Source: Gracilariopsis chorda
Taxonomy: Eukaryota; Rhodophyta; Florideophyceae; Gracilariales; Gracilariaceae
DNA: 64,000 bases
Assembly (NCBI GenBank): GCA_003194525.1
Contig: NBIV01000002.1
Coordinates: forward strand, 310,001 to 374,000
Direction of reading: 5' to 3'
In this document: positions 23,590 through 34,482 of the stretch, piece after piece
Numbering within the stretch: the first letter of the stretch is position 1
Layout: each line of letters opens with the position of its first letter
Translations under genes and position numbers: made by a program
Notes under the pieces: model-generated
Told to the model about the DNA's origin: nothing
The model's database searches: none
Seen by the model: only the letters and a program-made list of their open reading frames with translations

Positions 23590-24180
23590 TCAATTTCCGT
23601 CGTCGACCTCATCATGCGGAAAATACTTGAGGCCACTTTTTCTCGGGTCTTTACGATAAGCCCAGACATAATGATCATCCGAGAACTGAACAGGATAGGG
23701 GAACTCGGCAAGAGCTTTACCACCTAGTTTGGTGGCCGAAGTCATGACCTGGCGCACCTTCCTCTCGTCGGCCGCAACGGGAACCATTACAACGTGAAAT
23801 AGAGGGTCATCTTCCTTTCTTCTCGCAAGGTTAGGGCTCCTAGACAGTCTAGGAGGACCCTTGCCGGCCGCATGATGAACAGGTACTGTCTCCACTACTA
23901 CGCGGACTTCGTCCAATGCAGCCCGAGGAAGAGCATCGTAAGCATTGAAAAGTTCCGGCTCGTGACGATAACCAACACGGGTAATTCGGGATGGAAGCGT
24001 CTGGGGGCCGCCGCGACCTGCCGAAGAAGGAGTACCAGCCGATCTTCCATTCGTTTTGACATGTGTGCCTCTACCGATAGAGGTGTGGCGATCCTAAATA
24101 TCTCTGAATCAAGTATGGAATTCCCTTAACTCAGGGCATAGACAGTCGAAGCCGGTAACGTCGTTGCCAGAATCGCTCAT
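23590..24180 (-). pseudogene. antisense ORF 2 of E3, unknown function
   Basis: On the minus strand, opposite to pol, a 197-codon frame runs from an ATG at 24180 (MSDSGNDVTGFDC) to a stop at 23590, with two in-frame stops at codons 24 and 29 only. The rest is open and protein-like: GYRHEPELFNAYDALP, EVRVVVETVPVHH, DPLFHVVMVPVAADE, FSDDHYVWAYRKDPR. No domain is recognised. The plus strand here has no long ORF, so this is not a shadow of pol. It lies inside the element, before the 3' LTR, and downstream of antisense ORF 1. Confidence 0.55.
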
Positions 24181-24420
24181 GCTTGGAAAAGTTTGTGGAA
24201 ACAAACGAAGAACTCCGGGGGAGAGGAGCTTCGGGTGACCGTCATCCGAACATGCCTTATATAGACAAGCGCTCTGAAGCGAATGGAGACCTCTGCATGA
24301 CATTGACTATGAAGGATAAGGACCTTACGAAGACAAGATGTATACGCAGAAATACAAGCCATTTATTGGACTAAAAGCATCTTCATACGGGTCAAAGCTA
24401 TGATGAAAATTCAACTAGCT

Positions 24421-25597
24421 TCAGTGATGTTTGAAACAAAGTCGGCGAGCCTCGATGATCTTCGAATACCGAGGATGACCTCCAGCGACGAAGAAAAGAG
24501 AATCCTTGCAGAGACGCAAGGGATGACGCTCTGCACTATCCAGTATCATACGGCGACGTCCATCAACCGCCACCAAATGGTTGAAGCGGTTTAGAGCATG
24601 ACGGCCATCACACGCGATACGCACCAGATAGTAGCCAGAATCCACGTCTTCCCAAGCGGCGAAATGATGAAAAGCCACAGAAGTCTTTCGAAGCTCGACC
24701 TTAAAAAGGAGCCTCGTTACAAAGGAACTCATCTCTCGCAGACTCGCAAATGCAATAGGATGCACTTGTAGGTACTCCGATAAACTATTAGCATCATCAC
24801 GGCCACAAAGAACGTCTATGATGTTCAGAAGAGCAGCCTGCATGCACTCGCCATCGTTGCTGCGGCTGTATATGCGCCGGGCATCTCTGATGCTGTACTC
24901 TATCAAACGAGCATCGGACGGACGCGCACCGGAGCCCTGTGAGATAGAAACTGCGAAGCCAGGGTTCGCTTTGCACCATTCGACGATCACCCTGTGACAA
25001 TCCGCACCCGCCATGTCACCCGCTGCCCTTGATGCTTCCGGCACGCTAGGCATCTTTCCACATCTGACGAGGTTCTTAGCTACATCGGTCATAGCTGCAA
25101 TACGAGACACCGGACGAGACAACGTCATGTCAAACATCTGCTAGGTCCATATGTCGATAATCTGAAACCCCGATAGACCAACCTGTCTTCCACTAGCTCC
25201 TCTGAAATGCCCATCGAAGAAAAGAATTCGATCAACTTCCCATCCGGAATTACTTGAGCTAGATCTTGCCGAGTTTAACGCAGAATGCGCACTTTGCACA
25301 TAGGCCGACGAAGGCTTCGCGAGATGGAACAAAGTGCTCATGACTGGGCATCTTAGTGTATGCATCTGAATAAAGCGGCGGACAGTGTTCAACGTTGAAT
25401 CCAGGATCGGATGGCGCTGGAACAGAACGTAGGAATGGCGGGAGCGGCAGGTTAGTCATCTCCGCAACGGTCTTGGGGGGCGCTTTACGTGCTTGCGGAG
25501 TCGGCTTATAACGTGTTGAGGTTTTTGTTATCGCCTCAGTTGCAGCCTGCCTGCGTCGCTGCTCCTTGCGTCGCGCGTTCTTGCCACCTTTTCCCAT
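24421..25597 (-). pseudogene. antisense ORF 1 of E3, candidate papain-fold-like cysteine protease
   Basis: The minus strand runs from an ATG at 25597 (MGKGGKNARRKEQRRRQ, a basic head) through one frameshift near 25290-25390 and one TAG at 25141, then an open 238-codon stretch from 25137 to 24421. In that stretch C98 lies in NDGECMQAALLNIIDVL, H187 in FNHLVAVDG and D200 in MILDSAERHP. A Cys near a helix, then 'H-hhh-D-G' and a 'hhD' about 13 residues on, is the layout of papain-fold peptidases such as the C39 type. This is a motif match only, made without any alignment. If real, it is an extra gene carried by a gypsy element, transcribed against pol. It could instead be a captured host gene. 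Confidence 0.5.
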
Positions 25598-25863
25598 CTC
25601 ATTCTCCTTCTACCCGAACACTTATCCCTCTTCTACAGCGTTAGTGTAGATCGATTATGAAGGCGTAGGGGTAATGGAAGGGTATTCGAGATGGGCGCTG
25701 CCTAGTCGTCTAAGCACTTTGGGCAGGATACTTATTCACGCCGGGAGCGTTTTCGGTGTGGAGAAGAGTTTTAGCGCGGTCAAGGGTCATCAGAAGGGAG
25801 ATCAAGGACATCAGAGAGATGCAAAAATATGTAGAGACTGGCCGCCGTCCGGAGCGGCGGCTT

Positions 25864-25875
25864 GGGGGGAGGATG
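25864..25875 (+). other. polypurine tract of E3
   Basis: GGGGGGAGGATG abuts the 3' LTR start, the expected site of plus-strand priming; only the last two or three bases depart from pure A/G. Confidence 0.7.
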
Positions 25876-26135
25876 TGACACGTGGTTGGTGTGCACTGCA
25901 CAAATAATGATCTTGTTTATTTTAGTCGATATGATTGGTGATACCCAGCTTCCGCCCTGGAAGCTGGGCTCAAGTGATAGCATATAACGCCTGACGGCCG
26001 CCCATTGCAGCCGCCGGGAGGAAGAAGAAAAAACAAACCCCGAAAAAACACAACCACAACCTTCACCACCAACATCAACAATGCTTCTCTTTGTCGTCCC
26101 TCCAACCTCCAGTCCTGCCACTTTGTTGCGCCACA
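25876..26135 (+). repeat. 3' LTR of E3 (260 bp)
   Basis: Gap-free match to 18464-18723 with about 19 substitutions by hand count. Starts TGACACGTG and ends GCGCCACA. Confidence 0.9.
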
Positions 26136-26140
26136 CTTCT
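26136..26140. repeat. target-site duplication of E3, right copy
   Basis: CTTCT, identical to 18459-18463. Confidence 0.85.
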
Positions 26141-27750
26141 CTCCCAGTGACAGAATTGTACGTGTTCTCACAACTGCACTATGTTCGGTGCGACACCACG
26201 CAAACAGGAAGCCATCATCACGCACCAATAAAATGACTATAAATCGGAGCAGATATTTGAGCAGTACAGCCAGAAGCGCCAAAATGTTCACAACTAAAAT
26301 ACGTGTACCGCAATGGCGGTTAGCAGGGTCCCTTAAAGAGTATTCAGGTTACGGGTTAATATAGTACAAGGCTACACGTTTATGTATGCTGGCGAGCCTA
26401 AGTTGTTCTTTGTCGACAACGTCTGTGGGGAACTTGAGAAGATGTCTGAATCACGGTGCCGAAACGAGTACACTTCATTTCCCACCTAACTTGTCAAGAT
26501 ACTTTGTTGTACAGTAGCAACGGTACAGATACCAAAGGCACGGGTATAGTTAGCTCAGTGTAAGTACCAAACTATACCAACGGTACCGTCCGTATCAGCA
26601 CCCACCGCTGTGCGCCCTGCGAGACGCCAAAGCTCCCTGACGATCGCGGGAAGTCACATTGTACCAGGAACGCTACTGCAGTCGCCGACTACGTTACACA
26701 TCCTGTGAATGAACCCACCATTGATGTGTCAGACAACAACGCTCAATAGAGCGGCCGCAGACGAGGCTAAACTTCATACTTTGCCCTTAACGCATTCGGA
26801 TGTTCGCGCGGTTAGGGCCCTCGGTGATACCTATATGCAGTATGCCGGATAGTGAGGCGTGCACACCGAAGTGCCCATATCGCTGCGCAAGCAATACTAA
26901 TGGCAGGAACACAATATGAGTTGCGAAACGAGAAAAGTCGATGTTCAACACATGGCAAGACGTGTACTCGGGACGCATAACTAGAGAAGGGGCTGCATAG
27001 ATCCACAAGCAATGAAGGCAACGTTTTTAGAGGGAAGCGTTCCCGCACTGGATGTCATTGCCGGCCGGCTATAACTTGCAACTTCACGACGACACTGACA
27101 AGTCTGAACGGCTCAACAGAAACCAATCTTACTGGGGAGTAGCCAAGATCCGTGTGTTGTAAGACCTCCACCACTAAAGCCTTATCACACTTCGAATCAA
27201 TACTCTCGCGTGCCCTGCAGCAAAGCGACGATGTGAAAATATCAACGTTCCCCATGTTTTGAGATATGACGACACAGGAAATACCATTGCCGAGACCCGT
27301 ACCGTCTCAGAGGGATCGGAGTGCTGTAATGCTGGTTATGATACACGATGAGGATTTGCAAACGAAAAACTGTTGAGAATGTATTGACTGGACACAACTC
27401 GCGCCCCAACGCTGAGCGCTTAGAACTAACTTGAATAGCATATGTGACGGCGGTGACCAGACCAGGCTCTTGGTCTTGGAGGGAACAAGAGAGACGGATA
27501 CAACGAACCACCAAGAAGCAATCTACTTACGTTGAGACACATGTTGTGCCACAGCTCCCATCTCAAAAATGATGGCTGCTCTGCAGAAACGAGGAAGACC
27601 GCGCTAATCTCTTTCGTTTCCTCCTGCAGTCGTGCATCGGTTCTACCTTTCATACCATCCTGTCCGTGAGCGTCTACGGTTAATAAAGGTTACCATGCTT
27701 CAAAAACAGAAGGTTCCCCCGACAAGTCCGTAGCAAGATGCCGTCGAAAC
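26141..27750. other. no gene seen
   Basis: Short ORFs occur on both strands but none has a recognisable motif or runs beyond about 90 codons. No repeat pair was noticed. Confidence 0.4.
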
Positions 27751-27992
27751 GTGTGTGATCGAAAATATCTGAAAGATCTGTGTCTACAAGTCCAAAGATT
27801 GGACCCAAAACCAGCCGAGCGCAGCCTCACTCTTTTATCGACAAGGAAAAGGGGTTTTAACCGTTCCAGCTTGCCGCAGAAGGGATCGGCGCTCTCTATT
27901 TTGTCATTGCTCGTAGCAACCTCCTTAATCTCTGGTCTCTCTCACAACTACTTTTGCATCGGCAAGGGGATCAAAAAAGAACCACGGCAAGA

Positions 27993-29696
27993 ATGGGCGA
28001 GAAGTCAACACACTCACGTTCAAAGACCGCTATACGTACCCGGAGAAAAGCGTCACCCCCGACTTTGTGCAATAAAGCGGGCGAGAAGTCAACACACTCA
28101 CGTTCAAAGACCGCTACACGTACCCGGAGAAAAGCGTCACCCCCGACTTTGCGTAATAAAGGAAATTCTTGTAAGAGTGTCGCCAAGAGTCCTGAGCGAG
28201 GCTCCTCCCGACAACGGCCAACGATCTCCGCAACGGTGCAGCAGAAGAATAGATCATCAAAGGCTTTTAACCCGCGCAAGTCCCAACCCCCGCCCAAGAG
28301 ATTTGTCGTTACTATCGAAGGCTTAGGTAAGATTCCTACCCGACGTCTCCACCAAAACCAGCCGCACAGATCAACTTCATCAGCTTCCCCCAATACCGAA
28401 AACGAAACCAGACACGCCGACTCTAAAACCAAACACCGCGCCTCGAAGAGAATATTTGCATGGAAGGACCCATGGAACAGGTCTTCGACATCTTCGACAT
28501 CTTCGACCCCATCAAAGCCCTCATACCCACGCCTCAGCATGGCTGCCGGCGAGCAGATAGTAGAATGGATCGGCGAAAGCCTTGAAAAACTTATCGAAGT
28601 CGTTCTGGAAAAGGCATTTATTGGAGATATTCAAGTGCACAGGCGCAGACCCGAGTTTGGTCGCTTTGGAGAGTATATCGACATCGGCAGCAAAGTCACC
28701 AGGCATCCACAGGTAACCCGCTTTCCCTGTTTCTTCAACGTACTACAGACCGTCTTCCGCTGTCTTCGAACAGAACTAGACGGACTGTGTGACGGCTACC
28801 ACCGCAACCGAATCCATAGACTGCGACTCGCGGCCGGACACTCTCGGGTTGTCATTATCCCGCGACCAAGTTTTGAGAAGAAGAAGAGAGTCTGCGGACA
28901 CCGCCCAGGATGTCGTCAGGTGCACAATGTGAACGCATCGGCTGAAGACCTTGTCACCGACCCGACCGTATACGCAGAGCTCAGCAGGTTCCGTGCCGAC
29001 CTGCCACACTCGACCACTTACTGGACTATCATCCGCGAGGCGAGCAAGTTCGATATCTACCCAGAGAAAATCGGAAAGTTTGTCGTACGAACTGTGTTAA
29101 ATCATCGCCAGAAAAGTCTTCTCAAGCGAGAAAAGTTGTTAAGCTTTGCCAATATCATAGCCTCTATTCGCGAGGAGTTCCAAGGTGTTGGTGAGGCTGC
29201 AGAGCGAAAACGCGATTTCATCGGCGAAATGCAAAACAAGTTTCGGATTAGTCCAGATGATGCAAACCCACATCTCATGGCGCTTGCAAGTTTGTCGCAC
29301 CAGCTTGCGAAGAAGTTCATCATCGTGGACTGCTCTGAGGATGAGTCTGGTTATAATCAATGCAACAGGGTTACCAACGACAGGTGCCATAACTTCTGGA
29401 ACTCTCGGTACCTATTTGCTGGAGAGAAGAACAGTGGATCCGAGATAAAAGGCGTCGCACTTGACACTATTACGGCAAAAGTGGAGAACGCAGACATGAC
29501 TTATGAACATAACTTGTGCCCTAGAGGAGGATGGAGTTGTGAACTCTCAGACGTTACAACTGAACGATGGAATCGATTCGTGGCGTCTGATAAGTACTCT
29601 TTATCTAAGTTCTATTTTGAGCCCGAGAATGTCCGGATCAGCAACAGCAAGGAATGGTCGCCGAAGGGTGAAAGTATCCTGTTCTTCCCGCTTTAG
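27993..29696 (+). CDS. intact 567-codon ORF of unknown function
   Basis: This is the longest undisturbed plus-strand ORF outside a retrotransposon. The frame is open from about 27954, but that first codon is TTG; the first ATG is at 27993. The N-terminal third is basic and Ser/Arg/Lys/Pro-rich, beginning with two tandem copies of a 28-residue unit (GEKSTHSRSK...), followed by RHADSKTKHRASK and a Ser/Thr run. From about residue 190 it becomes globular: GEQIVEWIGESLEKLIEVVL, HSTTYWTIIREASKFDIYP, LSFANIIASIREEF, SLSHQLAKKFIIVDCSED, YLFAGEKNSG, and near the end SLSKFYFEPENVRIS. I recognise no family. It could be a host gene or an ORF of an unrecognised element. Intactness amid broken genes suggests it is young or under selection. 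Confidence 0.6.
   Translation: MGEKSTHSRSKTAIRTRRKASPPTLCNKAGEKSTHSRSKTATRTRRKASPPTLRNKGNSCKSVAKSPERGSSRQRPTISATVQQKNRSSKAFNPRKSQPPPKRFVVTIEGLGKIPTRRLHQNQPHRSTSSASPNTENETRHADSKTKHRASKRIFAWKDPWNRSSTSSTSSTPSKPSYPRLSMAAGEQIVEWIGESLEKLIEVVLEKAFIGDIQVHRRRPEFGRFGEYIDIGSKVTRHPQVTRFPCFFNVLQTVFRCLRTELDGLCDGYHRNRIHRLRLAAGHSRVVIIPRPSFEKKKRVCGHRPGCRQVHNVNASAEDLVTDPTVYAELSRFRADLPHSTTYWTIIREASKFDIYPEKIGKFVVRTVLNHRQKSLLKREKLLSFANIIASIREEFQGVGEAAERKRDFIGEMQNKFRISPDDANPHLMALASLSHQLAKKFIIVDCSEDESGYNQCNRVTNDRCHNFWNSRYLFAGEKNSGSEIKGVALDTITAKVENADMTYEHNLCPRGGWSCELSDVTTERWNRFVASDKYSLSKFYFEPENVRISNSKEWSPKGESILFFPL
27995..28162 (+). repeat. 84-bp tandem duplication inside the unknown ORF
   Basis: Two head-to-tail copies (27995-28078 and 28079-28162) differ at only a few bases. 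The 84-bp period is 28 codons, so the duplication keeps the frame and doubles a basic peptide unit. Confidence 0.9.
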
Positions 29697-29986
29697 TGTG
29701 AAGTGCTGATACTGAGTTGTACGCATACCTTGGAATATTTTCATGGTGGACCGCGGCAGCACGGTTTGGCTGCGCCGTGCTGTCTCGATCGAAGAACATC
29801 ATCTTCGATGTCTTGAATCGAAAATCAATATGGAGATGAATTTTCTGTGAACCAGCCTGTCCTTCGCGCCTTTCAAAACTAGCCGTCGTCGCCCCATTCC
29901 AGCTGATTTTCCAGGTCGTTGTACCGAGACCGAACCAAACTACCACCAGATCGTTCGCCCGGTTCCCACAAACCCCACACCCCAAT
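29697..29986. other. no gene seen
   Basis: Spacer between the unknown ORF and the copia insertion. A minus-strand open stretch of 115 codons lies here but has no recognisable motif. Confidence 0.35.
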
Positions 29987-29991
29987 GAAAC
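29987..29991. repeat. target-site duplication of the copia element, left copy
   Basis: GAAAC, identical to 34585-34589. Confidence 0.85.
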
Positions 29992-30081
29992 TGTGAGCGA
30001 GAGGCACTGACTGTCTCTTTACTTCGTCGTCCGTCGTTGCCTAGCTTATGTATGGTTGTTCTACTGTAATGCTGTTTGACA
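29992..30081 (-). repeat. 3' LTR of copia element (90 bp)
   Basis: Plus-strand text begins TGTGAGCGAGAGGCAC and ends GCTGTTTGACA. It matches 34495-34584 with three substitutions. Ninety bases is very short for a Ty1/copia LTR, which usually runs to hundreds. Confidence 0.9.
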
Positions 30082-30140
30082 TTGCAAAAATGTGATGCAG
30101 CAAGATGTGTCGTAGTTTGACAGTCCCCGGTTGATGCGTC

Positions 30141-31710
30141 TCATTTTTGCGTGGGACGGGGAACTATGCTTATCGCCGCGCGAAGAAAAGTGAACCGATC
30201 ACGATGCAAGGGTTTGGTAAAGATATCTGCTTTCATTTCGGTCTTTGGAATGCGGTGGATGCTGATGGTGTTATTCGCGATGTGATGTTGGAGAAAGTGG
30301 TGCCGCAGATCGATATACTTGCGCTGTTTTGTCGGTGCTTGATTTTGGGCTATAACCATTGCGGAACGGTATTCACATGGTGCGGTGTTGGATGGGTGAG
30401 GCGGATCTGGGAGTCGTTGAGGAGTTTGGTTAGCCAAGTTGTGTGGCGCGTTGCGTCGGTTGCCGCAATTTATTCCGCTTTGGTTGGTGAGAGCGCTACC
30501 ATATTTGGTTTTCGGGATGTCTAGGAGACCGGTGTGGAGTTGATGCAGTGGACTGTGCCTGTTATCGAATTGCGATTGTTTGCGTTTGCGAAGTCAGAAT
30601 CGCTGTATACGGTTGATGGTGTTTTCGTGTGTCTGGTACTGGTTGCTGTTGGGTATAATAGACCATGTGTGCTTATGCCCTTGAGATAGCGAAGCAGATA
30701 TTTCAGTGCGAGGTTATAATGATGTTCTGGTTTAGACATGTGCTGCGCTAGGCGATTAGTGGCATAAGCAATGTCGGAGCGGGTACTGTCTGTGATATAC
30801 CGAATTTCACCGAGAACCTGTCGATATAGCGTTGCTTCTTTGGTTGGGAGTAGTTTGGTTAAGGGCTGTTGATCGAGGACCGTGAGGTTGTTGTAGGGAG
30901 TCTGCGTGGGGTTGCAATTTTGCATTCCGGTTCGATGAAGGATTGCGTCAATTGAATCTGGTTGCCAGAGGTGTGTCCCTTCCTTTTTCGGCTTGATGGT
31001 CCAGTTGAGGAAACGTCTCGGAGTACCAAGTCGTTTGATGTTGTATTTTCGCAGCAGTTGGGTATGAAGGTTATCTATAAGATATTGATGGGAAGTTAGG
31101 ACCAGGAAATCGTCGATGGTTGTGCTGATGAAAATGTAACCGGTGGCAGTTTTGTGAATATAGAGAGGCATGGATCGTGCTCTGAGGCTTTGAAGCCGAT
31201 GCTTGTAAGGAATTGTTTGAGACCGTGGTTATAGTAGTATGCTGCAGGGGGTGATCCGTACAAGTTGCTGATGAGTTCTCTGTATTGACCTGAGTGCTTG
31301 TAAGTGCCGTTAAACCGCTGCATTTGTTTAACATATATAGGCCAATCGTGTTGATAGTGCTCGTGAAGATAAGCGGACTTAATGTCAAAATGTTCCAGGG
31401 GCAGTTGGAGGGAGGCCTGTAAGGCGATTATCATGCTTTGTGTCGTGCAGTCCGCGGTAAATGTCGTCGTGTGCTGTGGGTCATAGTGCAACCCGGGTTT
31501 CATTAGATCGCCGCGCAAATTGCAGCGGGCCTTGCGTTCTACTATGTGTCCTTCGGCGGCCCGTTTGTACCTGTATAGCATCATGAGCGGTATGACTGCT
31601 TCGAGTGGTGGCTGGTGATGAGCTGGCAACCATTTGATGCTGCTATTGTTGTCCAGGTTTTCAAGTTCGGTATCATGGGCCTGTTGCCAGGCCTGAGCGT
31701 CGGGATACAT
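30141..31710 (-). pseudogene. reverse transcriptase and RNase H of copia element
   Basis: The first piece (31710-31096) has WQQAHDTELENLDNN, VERKARCNLRGDLMKPG and LPLEHFDIKSAYLHEH, the N-terminal copia RT blocks with the first Asp. A frameshift leads to 31171-30521, where the active site reads STTIDDFLVL (family YVDDxL), then RYNIKRLGTPRRFLNW and YRQVLGEIRYITDSTRSDIAYA, and RNase H with VYSDSDFANANNRNSITG. After another frame change, 30437-30141 holds YIDLRHHFLQHHI and KADIFTKPLHRDRF, the copia RNase H end. Tyr-Val of the active site is changed to Thr-Ile, and two frame breaks disable the protein. Confidence 0.9.
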
Positions 31711-31869
31711 GCGAGCTTGAGCGAGATCGGCTGGTGGTGCGGTGTCGATTGTGATGTCATGAGGGATGGGTTGCTTCTGAGGTGTGCGTGCAATGAATGC
31801 CGTAGGTGCTGTGGCGGTGGGGTCGGTGTGTTTGGTGTACGGATGGAAGTCGCTGGCTCGTATGGTTTG

Positions 31870-34077
31870 TTATTGACGTGTTCGGAGATTCAGGGCTACT
31901 ATTTGTGTTAACGAAGTGGCACAAATATATCGGGCAGGATCGGCCCGAGGTTCTAACTTCTTTTTGGGTCCATACACGGGGATGGTACCTACTTGGCCGA
32001 ATGTGTGTATGTGCTTGAGGGTTGGGGTGTGGTGGTACCACAGGGCGTAGGGTGAGCTGTCGATCGCGTCGTGGTGCATCAAATGGTATTTGAAGACTGT
32101 GTCACGTGCTGCATCTTCCCAATACGTATCATCTAGGCCTGCCGTGTTGAGAAGTGCACGTACCGATTCCATGATGGTTCGACTTAGTCGTTCGGCTATG
32201 CCGTTCTCTTGAGGTTGGTGTGGTGTGGGAAGTTGGAGTTGTACTCCGTGCTTGTTGTATATTTGGTGCATTGTTGCGGATTGGTATTCTTTCGCGTTGT
32301 CGCTGCGAAAGTGCTGAAGCGGATGGTGCATGCGATGTCGGATATGGTGCAGAGTTTGGTCTATATATGGAGGTACTTGCTTTCGTTCCCGCACCAAGTG
32401 CGCAAAGGCGAACTTGCTCGCTGCACATATGATCAGAAGCATGTGGTTGTTGCCGTGTGCCGAGGTGGGTTTCACTGGGCCGCACGTGTCTGAACTGACG
32501 TAAACGCCTGGGGGGTAAGCGTGCGGTTTTCTTTTGTGTGGGGAGGGGTAAAGCTTAGCGTGGTTGCACGCGCTGCAGGTGAGTTTGATGTCACTGGGTA
32601 TTTGCGATGGCATGGTGGGAATTAGCCGTTTGGTGGCAGTGAGGCGTAATTTGCCCGGATGCGCGTGTTTGAGCTTCAGGTGCCATTTGTGTGTTTCCAG
32701 TTGGACGATGCTGTTGTGCCGTGCTTTGATAGGGTTTGATAGACTGCGAAGGGCAGGGGTGGGGACCTTTTGAGAGTGCGTGGAGTATATGGGTGGAGCT
32801 TTCGACTTGCCCGTGGCTGAAGGTGGACGTCGTGTCGTGGAAGGCTGGCGCGTGGGACGAGTGGTGGGTGAGGGAGGTAGTGTTCTTTTACGGCGGGGGC
32901 GGGGGAACGTGCGTGCAGTGTGAGCTGAGATGTTGTGCAATATTTTGCCGTTGAGTTGATAGTGATTTCTGTTCCAGAGAGCTGTGCCGAGCAGGATGGG
33001 CGGTGATTGAGTGGTGTCCCAGATGGTGCCTTTGGTTCTCGTGAAGGATACTCTGCCATAGCAACATGCTAAATCATGGACTGAAAGAAGATTGTGTCTG
33101 ATGTGGTGGTTGGCTACCGCGTGCGTTTGAATCTTCTTATTCCTGTGCGTGTGCAGATGGATGGTTCCATGGTGGGTGCATAGTGTCGGCTGATGCGTGG
33201 TGGAATGAGTTAGGAGTTCTGTGGCTGTAGGGTTCATAGTGGGTGTGGGGATCTTGAGATGCGTGGGATGCGCGCCGCTGTCGAGGATGAACTTACCATT
33301 GGCTTCGCTGCCAATTTCGGAGGTGACGTCGATTTGGTTGGGTGTCGTTGCCGGTGGCGGCTGAAGTGGTGGGTATGCTATGGGCTGGGCGATGGGTAGG
33401 TATGCATACTGGTGCTGTGGTGGATATGCCGAGCGGGCATGTGCTAGATGGGCTTGGGGTTTGCCTGTGCGATTCTTGGGGTGGTTGGGGTCCCTGCATT
33501 GGGCGTCGGTGTGGTTGCATTTTCTGCCAAGGGCTTTGTGGTATGAACATAGTTGGTGGTATGGGATTCTTTTTCCCAAATATGGAGGGCGGTTGAAGTG
33601 TTGCCGTGAGGTGAAGTGTGTGGGGATTGGTCCATAGTCCCCGGTGATTCTTGGTCTGCCTGTGGTGATTTGAGGTCCGCTGTGAATGGGGCGGTAATGG
33701 GTGGCAAGCGATTTGAATACGCGAGTAAACGTTTTGAGTATAGTCGGTTTGTTTGCTAGTATGGGTGCTAGGATGGGGGCTAGAGTCGGAGAGGATCTGA
33801 TTCCAGCGATTATGAAGTCGACGGTGGTTTCTTCATCTCTTATTCCAGGATATTTCGCCGCAATCATGCGTTGCCTGACTTTGGTGTGTTCTGCTAAGTA
33901 GGTTTCGATTGGAGATTCGACGTTGTATGTGATGTTTTCGGCTTCTGCTTTCAGGAACTGGTGATCGTCTTTGGTTGACTGATTGATGTGCTGAATTATT
34001 CGTTCCACTAGGTCGTGAGGTGTTGGTTCGTCTTCTGGAACTATAAGTAGACCGAGTATGTCTATGGGAACACTCCC
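31870..34077 (-). pseudogene. gag C-terminus, protease and integrase of copia element
   Basis: An open frame of over 700 codons follows the gag stop in the same frame. Its N-terminal part is gag-like (TIRASPTLAPILANKP-like text and a CSYHKALGRKCNHTDAQC cluster that may stand in for a zinc knuckle). FILDSGAHPTHL is the protease active site. The integrase zinc region reads WHLKLKHAHPGKL with CSACNHAK. The core has SSDTCGPV (Asp), HFRSDNAKEYQS (Asp) and ENGIAERLSRTIMES (Glu), so DDE is complete. The composition is strikingly His/Pro/Thr-rich. The frame ends at 31870 before RT, at what looks like a frameshift. Confidence 0.9.
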
Positions 34078-34482
34078 TTATACTGCAGCTAGCAATCGGT
34101 TTTGCTTGTTGTGGAACTGTGTCTGAGCAGTGGAGTCGGCGGGAAGGGGTGGATTTTGTTGGAGGTGTGGGAGCGCGTCAATGATGGCCGCGTAGGTTTT
34201 GAGTGCTAAGTACCACAAGGCATAGTTGGAAGTGTCTAGGTCTGGTATTTTGGGCGCTTTGTCTGATTCCATGGCTGGGATGGAAGGTGTGGGAAGTTGG
34301 GTGGTGTCGCGGGGTGTGTGATTATCGTTCTGGGTGATTATGGCGTTGGTGTAGAGGTCTTGTATGTGAGGATCCTTGCCGAGGTTGCGGCCGAGTTGCC
34401 GTGCTGCTCCTGTGGATGGGGGAGCCGTTGTGAACTGGTTTGGTGGGTCAAGAAGGGTGGAAGTTAATGGTGCATGTAGCAT
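34078..34482 (-). pseudogene. gag N-terminus of copia element
   Basis: A 134-codon ORF starting 13 bases inside the element. DKAPKIPDLDTSNYALWYL resembles the copia gag start ('L.g.NY..W...'), followed by AAIIDALPHLQQNPPLPAD. A TAA at 34078 ends it, but the next 700 codons are in the same frame, so a single stop separates gag from the rest; it may be a readthrough site or a mutation. Confidence 0.75.

Larger units (their letters stand above)
18464..26135 (+). mobile_element. Ty3/gypsy retrotransposon E3, structurally complete, with antisense ORFs
   Basis: A 7672-bp unit with two 260-bp direct LTRs, a perfect 5-bp CTTCT target duplication, a primer site right after the 5' LTR, a purine tract right before the 3' LTR, and gag-protease-RT-RNase H-integrase in one main frame. 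The coding frame carries about five stops and three frameshifts, so it is dead but recent in form. No chromodomain is seen. About 2.4 kb between pol and the 3' LTR carries two ORFs on the opposite strand. The LTRs differ at about 19 of 260 positions by hand count. Confidence 0.93.

Noticed and set aside
24177-24362. Small minus-strand ORF between the two E3 antisense ORFs
   Set aside because: It is out of frame with both and overlaps the start of antisense ORF 2; no motif.
27971-28540. 189-codon minus-strand ORF
   Set aside because: Antisense of the tandem repeat and basic head of the 567-codon ORF; its apparent repeat is that of the plus strand.
32129-33707. Several minus- and plus-strand ORFs inside copia pol
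   Set aside because: Alternative frames of the 700-codon gag-protease-integrase frame; their His/Pro/Thr or Gly/Trp bias mirrors that frame.
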